The notes: generated by a model not told the origin, from the letters alone. A stretch of 64,000 bases of DNA from Christiangramia crocea (GCF_022410465.1 NZ_JAJSON010000020.1:1-64000), one strand, 5' to 3'; positions 26,652 through 37,400 are shown, numbered from the stretch's first letter. Numbers and translations are program-made.

Positions 26652-29015
26652 TTAGAATAATAAAGATAATCCTCCACCTACACCAAATCTGTTATCATAG
26701 CTACCCATCAACGAAAAGTTTTTAGTTAGAAAATACTCCAGCCCGGCACTCCAGGTTTCTTCTTTTTCAAAATTCTCACCTTCCGCAAGTTCATCTACCC
26801 AACCAAAATCAGCCTGAAATTCATATTCTCCAAATACCGCCAACCTGGAAAAGATCATGATCTCCCTGGCAAGACTAATTTGAGGTCTAAGCTTGTTATC
26901 CAACCTGAGATCCAGGGAAAACATATAAGGGGTAAAATATCTGATCCCCCCAATAGCTGTCGTACTAAGTTCTTCCATACTGTCCTCCACCTCATTCTCC
27001 ACATTTACTCCGGCAAAAAGGCGGACCCAATCATTCAGATAATATTCATAACTAAATTCGGCTTCGAGATTCTCATTCCAGCCATATTCCCCGAGAACGG
27101 TAAACTGATTCCTTATGTCAGAACTCACTAAACTGAATTCGGTCATATGGGAAGCTGCGTCCAGCATTCCCCATGTATAAAATTTGTTTGTTTGGTTAAC
27201 CAGCTTTTTCACAGGATGTGCCTCCATTCTTTCATCTCTGGCTGTATCATAACTAACTACTCTTGCCATTCCTGAATCCATATGATACAGAATGTGACAA
27301 TGAAAAAACCAGTCGCCATATTCGTTGCCATAAAACTCTATGGTCACCTTTTGCATTGGAGGTACATTCACCGTATGTTTCAGGGGAGAATATTCACCAT
27401 TTTCATTAATCACTCTAAAAAAATGACCATGCAAATGCATAGGATGGTGCATCATGGTAAGATTATTAAAGGTAATTCGGGTCACCTCATCACCTTTAAT
27501 TTTTATTTTATCTGTTTCTGCCAGGGGCACGCCATTCATACTCCAAACATATCTGGACATGTTACCCGTTAAATTCAATAATATATCAGTCACCGGAATA
27601 TCTTCATCATAACTGGTTTTTTCAGGCGATTCCAAATAATCATAATTATATTCAGAAAACATACCCATCCCAGGCATATCTGCCATTGCATGCCCTTTCC
27701 CAGATTGATCATTTTCATCCATCATATTTCCGTGATCCATGGTGCTATGATCAATTATGGTAGTATCATTCTCCTTCTCCATGTCGTCATGGTTCATCCG
27801 GGAATGATCCATATGATCACTTTTATCATCATCCGGCATATTCATAGCATTATGATCCATTTCTTCCATATGCATACCCCATTTATCCATCATTTCATAA
27901 GGGTCTACTTTCTTTGGATTAAACTTTAGGGCGGGTGCGCCCATCTTCATTTTCATATCTGCCATTTGCTGCATCATAGCAATCTTATCTGGCCTTGGGA
28001 CACTGGGTGCAGATAAAACTTCTCCCTGCCCGAGATATGCCGAAGCCGTTCCGGATCCATCCTGAGCGGTGATCTTAAATTCCAGTTTTCGGTCCTCCGG
28101 AATTTCAACTATAAAATCATAGGTTTCTGCTACGGCAATAAAGGTTTTGTTTCTTTTAACCGGCACTATATCCACACCATCTGCTGACACCAGAGTGGGT
28201 GTCTCTCCCCCAAAAGTCATCCAAAAAGAAGTGGATGCAGATCCGTCGATGATCCTGAGCCTCACTTTTTCACCAGGTTTAAATTGAGGGTAAGTTACCT
28301 TCTCCTCGCCATTAATCAGAAATGCAGGATAATATATATCCGCAATGTCGGCGCCTTCCATACGTTGTCGCCAAAAATCGATTTGAGCTCCCAAAGCCCC
28401 TCGTTTTATGACCTGATTTAGCGGAGTGGCAGTACCTTTTTTAATATTATACCATTCGGTTCCTCTTTTTAAAAACCTAAGTACATCCTTTGGTTTTTCA
28501 TTGGTCCAATCTGAAAGCAGCAGCACAAGGTCTTTATCATAATCAAGTTGCTTTTCTTTTGGATGAATCATCAAAGACCCATATACACCGCTTTGCTCCT
28601 GAAGCATTGTATGAGAATGATACCAGTAGGTTCCACTTTGTTTGATCTCGAATTCATATTTAAAGGTTGTTCCCGGTTCAATAGGCGGAGTAGTTAAATA
28701 GGGAACCCCATCAAAGTAATTAGGCAATAATATTCCATGCCAGTGTATGGAAGTTTCCACATTCATTTTATTCTCTACATAAATCACCGCATATTCACCT
28801 TCTGTAAATTCAAGCGTAGGACCTGGAATTCCGCCATTTACGGTCATCCCCATCACTTCCTTCCCGGCTTTGTTCACCTTTTGCTGCTCGATGGTGAGCT
28901 TATATTCTCTTACAGGAAGATTATTAACATTCCCCTCTACTGAGGCTTCAAGGTTTTTCTGAGCGTAACCTATGATTCCTATAAGCAAGGCAACTATTAG
29001 AGGATAATTTTTCAT
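26652..29015 (-). CDS. multicopper oxidase fused to a C-terminal CopB-like barrel domain
   Basis: 787 residues. A signal peptide (to YAQ) is followed by three cupredoxin domains. Copper ligands are visible: SIHWHG (near 97), YWYHSH (near 133), HHPMHLHGHF (near 522) and the type 1 region FHCHILYHMDSGM (near 570). A Met/His-rich insertion with repeated MDH, NMP and HSTMDH elements (about 385-450) resembles that of CopA/PcoA-type oxidases. After residue about 615 the sequence changes to alternating aromatic strands (EFSYEYYLNDWVRLFAGVNV, SAGLEYFLTKNFSLMGSY) ending GGGLSLLF, as in CopB outer-membrane proteins. It should oxidise Cu(I) outside the cytoplasm; the fusion suggests outer-membrane attachment, which is inference. 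Confidence 0.88.
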   Translation of the reverse strand: MKNYPLIVALLIGIIGYAQKNLEASVEGNVNNLPVREYKLTIEQQKVNKAGKEVMGMTVNGGIPGPTLEFTEGEYAVIYVENKMNVETSIHWHGILLPNYFDGVPYLTTPPIEPGTTFKYEFEIKQSGTYWYHSHTMLQEQSGVYGSLMIHPKEKQLDYDKDLVLLLSDWTNEKPKDVLRFLKRGTEWYNIKKGTATPLNQVIKRGALGAQIDFWRQRMEGADIADIYYPAFLINGEEKVTYPQFKPGEKVRLRIIDGSASTSFWMTFGGETPTLVSADGVDIVPVKRNKTFIAVAETYDFIVEIPEDRKLEFKITAQDGSGTASAYLGQGEVLSAPSVPRPDKIAMMQQMADMKMKMGAPALKFNPKKVDPYEMMDKWGMHMEEMDHNAMNMPDDDKSDHMDHSRMNHDDMEKENDTTIIDHSTMDHGNMMDENDQSGKGHAMADMPGMGMFSEYNYDYLESPEKTSYDEDIPVTDILLNLTGNMSRYVWSMNGVPLAETDKIKIKGDEVTRITFNNLTMMHHPMHLHGHFFRVINENGEYSPLKHTVNVPPMQKVTIEFYGNEYGDWFFHCHILYHMDSGMARVVSYDTARDERMEAHPVKKLVNQTNKFYTWGMLDAASHMTEFSLVSSDIRNQFTVLGEYGWNENLEAEFSYEYYLNDWVRLFAGVNVENEVEDSMEELSTTAIGGIRYFTPYMFSLDLRLDNKLRPQISLAREIMIFSRLAVFGEYEFQADFGWVDELAEGENFEKEETWSAGLEYFLTKNFSLMGSYDNRFGVGGGLSLLF

Positions 29016-29050
29016 TTTCCTGTTTTGAAGAAGGCTTCTTCATATTTTAA

Positions 29051-29542
29051 TTACTTCTCATTCTCCAAACGATAAATGATTTTCTTCATCTGTGCTATCT
29101 CCCTTTTCTGGGCCTCGATGATCTCTTCTGCCAGCTTTTTAGTTTCAGGATCCTTAATATCAGCTCTCTTACTGGTAAGAATGGCAATAGAATGGTGAGG
29201 GATCATGGCTTTCATATAAAGCACATCGCCAATTATAGGGCCCTGAGCTCTTACCAGTCCAAGCGCACTTATAAATAAAACCAGGCTCCCCACATAAATG
29301 GCTATATTCTTTTTCTTGTTTTTATACATATTAAGCATGAAAGACAGCATAATGACAGCCATTGCAGAAATTCCCAGGCAGGTCATATAAAAACGGGTGA
29401 GGCTGAAATAAACATGATCAAATTCGTAGGTATTCAGATACATTGTGATGTACATCGCGATAAATGACAATCCCAACATCATGAAAAATTTAACGTATTT
29501 GCCACCTTTCATTTTATTCTGGTTGTTTTCTTTAGAATCCAT
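29051..29542 (-). CDS. DUF305 membrane protein
   Basis: 163 residues. There are three hydrophobic helices (about 18-37, 48-70, 78-97), then the DUF305 signature YMKAMIPHHSIAILTSKRA (about 109-127) and a coiled helix with KKLAEEIIEAQKREIAQMKKII. The HH pair and Met residues are typical of this ferritin-like family, frequent in copper-resistance clusters. It starts 35 bases upstream of the multicopper oxidase gene and is probably cotranscribed with it. Copper binding is inferred from family and context. Confidence 0.85.
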   Translation of the reverse strand: MDSKENNQNKMKGGKYVKFFMMLGLSFIAMYITMYLNTYEFDHVYFSLTRFYMTCLGISAMAVIMLSFMLNMYKNKKKNIAIYVGSLVLFISALGLVRAQGPIIGDVLYMKAMIPHHSIAILTSKRADIKDPETKKLAEEIIEAQKREIAQMKKIIYRLENEK

Positions 29543-29561
29543 GGTCTATTTTTTAGGTTGA

Positions 29562-30110
29562 TTATTTTTTGATAGTTTTCTCTACAGTCCCACAATCCAG
29601 CATCTTATCGCCAAAGTATGGATTTGTGATTTCCTCTACATCAGCATACCAGTAGGCTCCTTTATTATTAAAAGCCATAGGACAGAATTTTTTATAGATT
29701 GTTCCTTTGGAGAGAGCTTCTTCAAACATAGGCCCTGCCTTTTCGGTAAAATCAGCGAATAGTTGGCGTTGTTTTTCAATATCATCGGTCTCTGCCAATT
29801 GTTGAGCTATACTCTTCATTTCCTCCCTTTCAGAAGAAAACGAATCAGCCATTGACTTCGCTACATCTTTTGCCTTATCAGCATCATCACGGGTAAGGGC
29901 CATTTTTATCTCCAGATAGTTGTGCCATATCTTCCCCGTCATTCCATCGATAAAATCCTGATCTGCAACATCAGCGACTTTTTTCTCAGCTTTCTTAACC
30001 TCTTCAGGTGTATTCACCTCAACTGATTGATTTTCCTTTGCCTCCTTGCATGAGGTTAGAAAAATAACAGAAAAAACCATCAAGCTTAGTTTTAAAAATC
30101 TAGTTTTCAT
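29562..30110 (-). CDS. DUF3347 lipoprotein, second copy
   Basis: 182 residues. The lipobox LTSC gives lipid Cys21. A Glu/Lys-rich linker leads to a helical bundle and the C-terminal signature FCPMAFNNKGAYWYADVEEI then NPYFGDKMLDCGTV. It is closely similar to the 24431-25009 protein in the last 45 residues and diverged in the linker, so it is an older duplicate. The DUF305 gene follows 19 bases downstream. The 213 bases upstream (30111-30323) hold no gene and no exact -7 box; this break suggests a separate transcript from the CusB unit. Confidence 0.8.
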   Translation of the reverse strand: MKTRFLKLSLMVFSVIFLTSCKEAKENQSVEVNTPEEVKKAEKKVADVADQDFIDGMTGKIWHNYLEIKMALTRDDADKAKDVAKSMADSFSSEREEMKSIAQQLAETDDIEKQRQLFADFTEKAGPMFEEALSKGTIYKKFCPMAFNNKGAYWYADVEEITNPYFGDKMLDCGTVEKTIKK

Positions 30111-30323
30111 AATATTTAGGTTTGGTTAATTATAAAATTAAATGATTAATGCTAGTTCAATAATGATTTAACTTAGGTTTAAGTTTCACTAATACTCTTC
30201 GCAAGTTATCACTGGGTCCAGCCCAATGCATATAAGTATAATCCTCCCTGCTTTTAACTATAACCTTATACAGCGATCGTGAACTATTTAAAAACTTCTA
30301 CCTATATGATGGCCGGGGAATTG

Positions 30324-30899
30324 CTACAGACTAACCTCAAAAGGAAGGCTAATTTGCACCTTTTCCCAGGCCAGACTGATCATTCCTTTATTTCCATTAA
30401 TTTTATCAACTTTATATTCCAGTTCTTCCTGAATTTCCTGCAACTGCTCAGGTTTAACATTCAGGACCAGAACATTTTTGTTTTCATCATATTCATCCTT
30501 TCCATGCTGATCCCAGTTACTATTAAACATCACTTTCCAGCTTTCCCTTCCAGGAATAGTAAAAAAAGCATATTTCCCAGCTGGTAAGGTCTTACCATCA
30601 AACACCAAGTCATTGTTGGTCTCGATCCAGGTGGCCATATGCGCACCGGCCTGCCATACCCTGTCATATCCAACAAGCCCCCCAAAGATCACACGATCCC
30701 GCACTCTTGGAGAAGAATAATCTATATGCACATGAGCATCCCCGATCATGGCCATAGCACTGGTATGAGGACTCAAAGATTTTTTCTTCCCTTCCGTTGT
30801 TTCCTTGTTGGTCATTGAATGACCCTTATGGTCGTGGTCTTGTGCAAAACCTGAAAAACTTATTACTGCAATGACTATTGTGATTATTATCTTTTTCAT
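30324..30899 (-). CDS. DUF2911 secreted protein
   Basis: 191 residues. The signal peptide ends FSGFAQ. A short His-rich stretch (DHDHKGHSM) leads to a DUF2911-type beta-rich domain with VHIDYSSPRVRDRVIFGGLVGYDRVWQAGAH, WIETNNDLVFDGKTLPAGKY and FFTIPGRESW. Family function is unknown; the fold is probably a small beta sandwich. It lies 10 bases after the NTF2-like gene, so in one unit with cusCBA. A metal role is by context only. Confidence 0.8.
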   Translation of the reverse strand: MKKIIITIVIAVISFSGFAQDHDHKGHSMTNKETTEGKKKSLSPHTSAMAMIGDAHVHIDYSSPRVRDRVIFGGLVGYDRVWQAGAHMATWIETNNDLVFDGKTLPAGKYAFFTIPGRESWKVMFNSNWDQHGKDEYDENKNVLVLNVKPEQLQEIQEELEYKVDKINGNKGMISLAWEKVQISLPFEVSL

Positions 30900-30909
30900 T
30901 TTTTTAAAT

Positions 30910-31446
30910 TTATTGTTCTGGTTTGTAATCTCTCGAAGAAGAATGGGTTTTAATAATTTTCCATTCTCCCTCTATTTTTTTCAACACCGAAGTCGCAACG
31001 CCTTTTTTCCGGATCGTACGGCTTTCTGAATTTTCCTGGTTCAGTACTATGGTATAGACGTAGGTTTCTGTAGTAAAGGCATATGGAAGGTCTACTTCCA
31101 CGTCCAGGCTGTAATCTGAAAATTTGAAACTTTCAAAATGTCCCAGTTCAGGACCTAAATGGTGATCGATGTAATCCTTATAAGTGCCTTCAACCCCTCC
31201 CGATTCGTATACCTTTGAAGAATCTGCAAAGAGCTTAAAAGTTCCCTCGGTTGTAAGGTTCTCCAGAGCAGATTTGTAAGCCCTGATCACTCCTCTTACA
31301 TTTTCCTCTTCTGCTTTTAGATCTGCACTTTCACTGGAGGTGATCTCATGGGAGGCTTCCTTCTTTGTAGTGCTCTTATCATCAGCACAGGAAGTAAATC
31401 CCAGCAGTACTGCTCCAAGCAAAAAACTAAATCTCAATTTTCTCAT
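30910..31446 (-). CDS. NTF2/SnoaL-like lipoprotein (DUF4440 type)
   Basis: 178 residues. The lipobox GFTSC gives lipid Cys20. Residues about 45-170 show the cone-shaped NTF2-like pattern: helix VRGVIRAYKSALENLTTEG, then LFADSSKVYESGGVEGTYKDYIDHHL, then beta strands ending KIEGEWKIIKTHSSSR. No catalytic site can be assigned. It sits 9 bases after cusB and 10 before the DUF2911 gene. Members in Bacteroidota efflux operons are uncharacterised. Confidence 0.75.
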   Translation of the reverse strand: MRKLRFSFLLGAVLLGFTSCADDKSTTKKEASHEITSSESADLKAEEENVRGVIRAYKSALENLTTEGTFKLFADSSKVYESGGVEGTYKDYIDHHLGPELGHFESFKFSDYSLDVEVDLPYAFTTETYVYTIVLNQENSESRTIRKKGVATSVLKKIEGEWKIIKTHSSSRDYKPEQ

Positions 31447-31455
31447 AATTATTGG

Positions 31456-33153
31456 TTATTTAAGGGTTTTTGAAACTTCTCCACAAGTGAGCATAGCTTC
31501 TCCATAGTATGGGTTTCTCACTTCTGAAGAAAGGCTTAGCCAGTCGGCTCCCTTATTGGAATCAGCCATGGGGCAATGCTGTATATAGATTTCTTTTCCC
31601 AGGCTGTCAATATTCGCGGTAAGGGCGATCATATTTTCTGACAGGATCACAAAATGTGCTCTTTGGTTTTCCAGATTCTCATTATTAGAGATCGCCTCCA
31701 GCATTTCTTTCACTTTTTTAAAATGAGCGGCTGCCATCCCTTCAAGATCAGCTTCAGGCATAGTTTTTAAAGAAGCCTTAGCAGCATTCATGGCCTGAGT
31801 AGGATTAGAATTCACAAGGGCATCCTTAAGTTCAAAGTATTTGCCCAGTGTTTTCACAAATTTCTTCTGAAAATCTTCCGGAAGATCCATTTTCATATTC
31901 ATAGCCTGCTTCTGCTGGCTTTCAGGATTGTTCATCATCGATCTTTTTCCCTGAAGCTGGGCCGCAGCATCTACGGTAAAAGTTCCGTTAGTCACCACCT
32001 CATCTCCATCACTCAGACCTTCCAGCACTTCATAACTATTATCAAGTGCATCTCCCAGTTTCACTTCCTTCATCTGGAAGACCGGCTCATCAGGACTGGA
32101 CTTTACATACACCAGTGATCGGGTACCGGTCCATAACACTGCTGATCTGGGGATCAGTATAGATCCTTCCTGAACACCTTCAGGTCTTTCTAGTTCAGCC
32201 TGTACGAACATGCCCGGTTTAAGCATATCATCTGTATTTTTAAGCTCTACCCTTACCTTTACCGTTCTGGAACTTTCATCCAGCAATGGATCGATAAAGG
32301 AAATTTTTCCGCTGAATTCCTTATCGGGGTATGCGTTAGCCGTAATTTTCATTTCCTGCCCTACATTCAGATTCGATATCTGGGACTCATAGGCATCAAA
32401 AATGGCCCACACCGTGTTAAGGTTAGCTATCTTATAAAGTGGCTGACCCTGTTTAACATAATCACCTTCCTGAACCAGTTTTTCAGTAACCGTTCCGGAA
32501 ACCGTAGCATAAACCGGAAGGTTTTCCCTAACCTCTCCCGAAGCCTCAATCTTATCGATCTGGGCATCGTTTAGTTTCCAGTATTTCAGCTTATTCCTCA
32601 CCGCCTTATAAAGAGCGGGCTGTGATTCCTTGAGCCTCGCGGCTGTAAGCAGTTCCTGTTGCGCCGCAACCAGATCTGGGGAATAGATGGTGGCTAGCAC
32701 CTGCCCCCTGTTCACCTTTTCTCCGGTGTAGGTCACATACAGCTTTTCTATCCTACCACCCACATGGCTGGATTGTACCGCATTGGCCTCTTCATTCTCT
32801 TTTATTTTTCCTGAAAGACTGATCTTGCCCGGGGTTGCATCTGCATTTCCCACAACCGTAGTCTGAATATTGGCCAGGCTCATGGCATTTTCGGTCATTT
32901 TGAATTCATCGGCAGTCAAACCTTCTGCACCGGCTTCAGCTGGAATAAGTTCCATCCCACAAATTGGACAGTCCCCGGGTTCGGGTTGCATGATCTGCGG
33001 ATGCATGGAACAGGTCCACATTTGTACTTCCTCCTCGGAATGCTCATGAGTTTCGGAAACTTGTGAACTTTCTTCTGAATTGCTATTAAAGATCAGATAC
33101 CCCAGCAACAATCCTGCGAGCATCACAATTATATAGGTTATATATTTTTTCAT
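31456..33153 (-). CDS. cusB: CusB-like RND periplasmic adaptor with heavy-metal-binding module and DUF3347 tail
   Basis: 565 residues. After an N-terminal membrane anchor comes a Cys/Met/His module WTCSMHP...CPICGMEL (Cys48, Cys62, Cys65). The adaptor part follows: lipoyl half-motifs SSHVGGRIEKLYVTYTGEKV and PVYATVSGTVTEKLVQEGDYV, beta-barrel and membrane-proximal domains (to about 400). Residues about 440-565 form a DUF3347 domain ending QHCPMADSNKGADW...VRNPYYGEAMLTCG. CusB links the inner-membrane pump to the outer-membrane channel and delivers Cu(I)/Ag(I). The gene follows cusC by 8 bases. The C-terminal DUF3347 may act as a built-in metal donor; this is inference. Confidence 0.93.
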   Translation of the reverse strand: MKKYITYIIVMLAGLLLGYLIFNSNSEESSQVSETHEHSEEEVQMWTCSMHPQIMQPEPGDCPICGMELIPAEAGAEGLTADEFKMTENAMSLANIQTTVVGNADATPGKISLSGKIKENEEANAVQSSHVGGRIEKLYVTYTGEKVNRGQVLATIYSPDLVAAQQELLTAARLKESQPALYKAVRNKLKYWKLNDAQIDKIEASGEVRENLPVYATVSGTVTEKLVQEGDYVKQGQPLYKIANLNTVWAIFDAYESQISNLNVGQEMKITANAYPDKEFSGKISFIDPLLDESSRTVKVRVELKNTDDMLKPGMFVQAELERPEGVQEGSILIPRSAVLWTGTRSLVYVKSSPDEPVFQMKEVKLGDALDNSYEVLEGLSDGDEVVTNGTFTVDAAAQLQGKRSMMNNPESQQKQAMNMKMDLPEDFQKKFVKTLGKYFELKDALVNSNPTQAMNAAKASLKTMPEADLEGMAAAHFKKVKEMLEAISNNENLENQRAHFVILSENMIALTANIDSLGKEIYIQHCPMADSNKGADWLSLSSEVRNPYYGEAMLTCGEVSKTLK

Positions 33154-33161
33154 TTTTAAAT

Positions 33162-34406
33162 TTATTTATCTGTACCTAAAAAATATTCTATCATAGCCGT
33201 TTCCTGATAATAATCAACAACAGCATCAATAAGGTTCATCTGGATCTTTAACTGAAGTTCTTGTATATCAAGTACATCATCAAAATCCAGCCTCCCGGTT
33301 TCATAGGTCTTAATAAGAATTTCCTCTGCATTTCTCGCCTGCTCAAGGTTATCCAACTGAACCTTCCAGCTTACTATTGCGGAGGACCGGGCGTTCATAG
33401 CTGCTTCAAGACGACTTTGTAGCTGATTGAGCTTATCTTCCCTTTTTTGAGCAACTTCCTGTTGTCTTATTTCATTCTGCCGGGTTACCGAACGGTATTT
33501 ATTACTGAAGATCGGGATCGACACAGAAACCATTGGCATAAGAATATCCTTGCCGTTATCTGACATTTCCATATCGGTTCTTTTGGCCACATTCACATAA
33601 TCAAGACCAAGTCCCAGTTTAGGAAGCGCTTCTTTTTGATTTAAAGCTTCGGCCTGCAGTATGCTTTCAGAAAGACCGTCGAATTTTAGTATCTCAGGGT
33701 TCACTTCAATATTTCCCGAAAACGCTATCGTATCTGCCGCATCTATAGCCAAAGTATCCGGCAAGGCTACCTGCAGGGTAACTTCACGGTTAAGGACCTT
33801 ATTGAATTCAACTTTCTTCGAGTTGTATTTAAAACCAAGGATCTCTTGCTGTTCTTTTAATTCGTTTTGCCTCATTTTCAGCCTAAGCACCTCAATAGCT
33901 GAAGCATTTCCTGCTTCTACTGAATTAAGAGCCAGCTGATGATAGAGTTCCAGCAGATCGATATTCTCCTGAAGGACTTCCTGTTTTTCCTGAAGGGCAT
34001 AAAGCTGGTAATAGTTCTGACTCACAGCAAGGGCGACCTTTCTCCTCGCAATATCGGCTTCTATATCTTCTACCTCCACCATGGCTCCCGCGGCTTTCTC
34101 TCTAGCATCAATAGTTCCAAACCAGGGCAGCATCTGCCTTACGGAAAATCTCGCGGTTTGCGGACCGGTTCTGGTTTCAGGCTCACTCACAAAGATACCT
34201 GCACTCAATTCGGTATCGGGCAGGGAATTAACTTCCTCCACCTTTTCTCTAGCCAACTTAAACCGGGATTCATAAGCCTTAATCTCAGGATTATTAGCCT
34301 CCGCCTCCAGTATATAACTTTGCAGCTGCTGGGAATTCGCCGTCGAGAGGAATCCAAATATTGTGAGCAGGATAAGCCCCAAACGAAGATTTATATTATT
34401 TTTCAT
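33162..34406 (-). CDS. cusC: TolC/CusC-family outer-membrane efflux protein
   Basis: 414 residues. The signal peptide ends ANSQ. Two OEP repeats of long coiled-coil helices are visible (AEANNPEIKAYESRFKLARE near 32; the second near 250-300 with EALNQKEALPKLGLGLDYV). RFSVRQMLPWFGTIDAREKAA is typical of the Bacteroidota metal-efflux branch. It forms the trimeric outer-membrane duct of the efflux pump. Its start overlaps the end of the cusA gene by 11 bases, so the two are translationally coupled. Confidence 0.9.
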   Translation of the reverse strand: MKNNINLRLGLILLTIFGFLSTANSQQLQSYILEAEANNPEIKAYESRFKLAREKVEEVNSLPDTELSAGIFVSEPETRTGPQTARFSVRQMLPWFGTIDAREKAAGAMVEVEDIEADIARRKVALAVSQNYYQLYALQEKQEVLQENIDLLELYHQLALNSVEAGNASAIEVLRLKMRQNELKEQQEILGFKYNSKKVEFNKVLNREVTLQVALPDTLAIDAADTIAFSGNIEVNPEILKFDGLSESILQAEALNQKEALPKLGLGLDYVNVAKRTDMEMSDNGKDILMPMVSVSIPIFSNKYRSVTRQNEIRQQEVAQKREDKLNQLQSRLEAAMNARSSAIVSWKVQLDNLEQARNAEEILIKTYETGRLDFDDVLDIQELQLKIQMNLIDAVVDYYQETAMIEYFLGTDK

Positions 34407-37400
34407 ATGCTTTCAAATTTTTACTGTTCAACTTCCTCTTTGCCTTAGCCTCTTTTCTCCAGCTGAACAACACCGGCACCACGAACAGAGTAATAAGAGC
34501 TATAAGCATTCCCCCGAAACTAGGGATAGCCATAGGTATCATAATATCACTTCCTCTTCCGGTAGAAGTAAGTACGGGCAATAATGCCAGAATAGTCGTT
34601 GCCGTGGTCATCAAACATGGACGAATCCTTTTTTCACCAGCTTCCACGACCGAAGCCCTGATCTCTGCTCTATCCTCCGGATCATTCCTGTCGAAGGTCT
34701 GGGTTAAATAGGTGGCCATTACTACTCCATCATCGGTAGCAATTCCGAATAAGGCTATAAAACCTACCCATACCGCCACACTCAGGTTGATATTTTTCAT
34801 CTGAAAGAGATCTCTTAGATTTTCTCCAAAGAAATTGAAATTCAGGAACCAGTCCTGTCCGTAAGCCCACATCATCATAAAACCGCCACCAAAAGCAACG
34901 GCTATTCCGGCAAATACCATCAAAGAAGTAGAAACCGACTTAAACTGGAAATAAAGGATCAGAAAAATGATGAGCAGCGAAAGCGGCACTACAAAAGATA
35001 ATGTCTTTTCAGCTCTGATCTGGTTCTCATAAGTACCGGTGAATTTATAGCTGATCCCACCAGGCATTTCCAGCTCTCCGCTGTCGATTTTATCCTGAAT
35101 AAGTTTTTGGGCGTTTTCAACCACCTCCACTTCGGCATAGCCATCCTGTTTATCAAACAGCACATAGCCCACGAGAAAGGTATCTTCACTTTTAATGACC
35201 TGTGGCCCCTGTTCATATCTAATATCCACCAATTCTTCAAGGGGTACAGGATTTCCTTTTTCAACAGGAATGTAAATGTTCTTAAGATCCTGTGGAGTAT
35301 TACGGAGCTCACGCGGATACCTCACTCTTATACCATAGCGCTCTCGGCCTTCAACCGTCTGACTAAGACTCATTCCTCCTACAGCAACTTCAAGTACCTG
35401 TTGCACATCATTTATACTAATTCCATATCGGGCGAGTCTTTCTCTTTTTATATCCACAAGCAGGTATGGCTTACCTACGATCCTGTCCGCAAATACAGCT
35501 TCATCCTTAACACCTTCAGCCTCTTTCAGAATATCTTCCAGTTTCATCCCGAAAGCTTCTATCTGTTTCAGATCCTGACCTTTGACTTTAATTCCCATAG
35601 GCGCACGCATCCCGGTCTGGAGCATCACCAAACGGGTCTCGATTGGCTGAAGTTTAGGCGCCGAAGTCACCCCGGGCAATTTTGTTGCTTTCACGATCTC
35701 ATTCCAGATATCATCGGGCGATTTTATATCAGGTCGCCAGTTTCTGAAATATTCTCCATCCTCATCGGGGATCAGATCCTGTCTTTTAAGTAATAAAGGA
35801 TTTTTAACCAGGGAGTCGGCATAATTTGCTTCATTATCAACTTCCAGGTTGGGGTTAGCAGCAAGTTTCCCGTTCTTCAACACAAAGAAATTGTCTTCAT
35901 TCACCCTGTACCGCTGCTGTTTTCCCCTCTCATTCTCCATATATTCAGATTTATACTGAATTACATTCTCATACATGGAGAGAGGTGCGGGATCCAGGGC
36001 CGATTCAGTACGTCCCGATTTTCCCACCACGGTTTCAATTTCAGGAATATTAGCTACCGCCATATCGAGCTGCTGCAATACCCTCTTATTCTCTTCAACA
36101 CCTGAATGAGGTAGCGATGTTGGCATTAAAAGAAAGGAACCTTCATTCAGGGAAGGCATAAATTCCTTTCCTGTATTCTGCATAATCACACCCCCCATGA
36201 TCACAATAACTAAAGGTATTGAAAGGAAAAGTAATTTGTTCCCCAGGGCCCACTTCAGTATCTGTACATAGTATTTTCTGAAAAGCCAGAAGAAGGCCAG
36301 AAGGCCAAAACTTATAAATCCAACAAATAACAGGTTCCAGAAAATATTCTTATCCAGTCCCAGTGGTCGCCAGTACTGCGCAAGCAGAAAGACAATCACC
36401 AGAGCCGAGATAATCACATTGATTTTGTTGGTGAAGGTTTTATCTATACGACCTCTGCTCTCCAGTATTCCTCCAATTCCGAAGGCGATAAGGGCCAGAC
36501 CAAGCAGAATACTAAAGAACAAACCAAAGATTCCGAGTAAAATCAGGAAACCATATATAAACGGAACCAATTTGTCTTTGACCTTATCCCTTTGGAAAAT
36601 AAATGCGGCAAAAGGCGGGATAAGGAATAAAGCCACAAGTACGGCCGATACAAGTGCCATGGTCTTGGTAAAGGCCAGCGGCCGGAATAGTTTTCCTTCA
36701 GCTCCTACCATTGTAAATACCGGCAGAAAACTGATAATCGTTGTAAGAACTGCAGTAAGAATGGCTCCTGAAACCTCAGAAGTTGCATTATATACTATCT
36801 GATTGATGGATAATTTTTCAGTCCGTTCATTGTTATGTCTTATGATATTCTCAGTGAGAATAACTCCAAGGTCCACCATAGTTCCTATCGCGATTGCTAT
36901 ACCCGAAAGAGCTACAATATTGGCAGGAACACCAAAGAATTTCATGGAAATGAATACCATGAGTACGGCTACTGGTAGTAATCCAGAGATAAGAAGTGAA
37001 GCCCTAAGGTTGAAAACCATAACAACGATCACCAGGATGGTGATAAGAATCTCAAGAATAAGGGCTTCATTAAGTGTTCCCAGCGTTTCTTCAATCAACT
37101 CTGTCCTGTCATAGAAAGGAACAATGGTCACCTGAGAAGTTCTGCCATCTTTCAATTCCTTTGAAGGCAGACCACCGCTTATTTCATTGATCTTGTCTTT
37201 TACATTATTGATCACTTCCATAGGATTGGCGCCATAACGGGCCACCACTACTCCACCAACAACTTCAGCACCCTCCTTATCCAGAATACCACGTCGTTCT
37301 GCCGGCCCAAGAGACACATTCGCCAGGTCTTTCACTCTTAGTGAGGTATAATCTTCAGAAGCCACTACTGCATTTTCAATATCCTCCACAGATTTCACAT

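Noticed and set aside
30111-30323. Possible regulatory RNA or gene remnant in the 213-base gap
   Set aside because: Neither strand shows a convincing frame, hairpin or promoter box; left as a plain gap.
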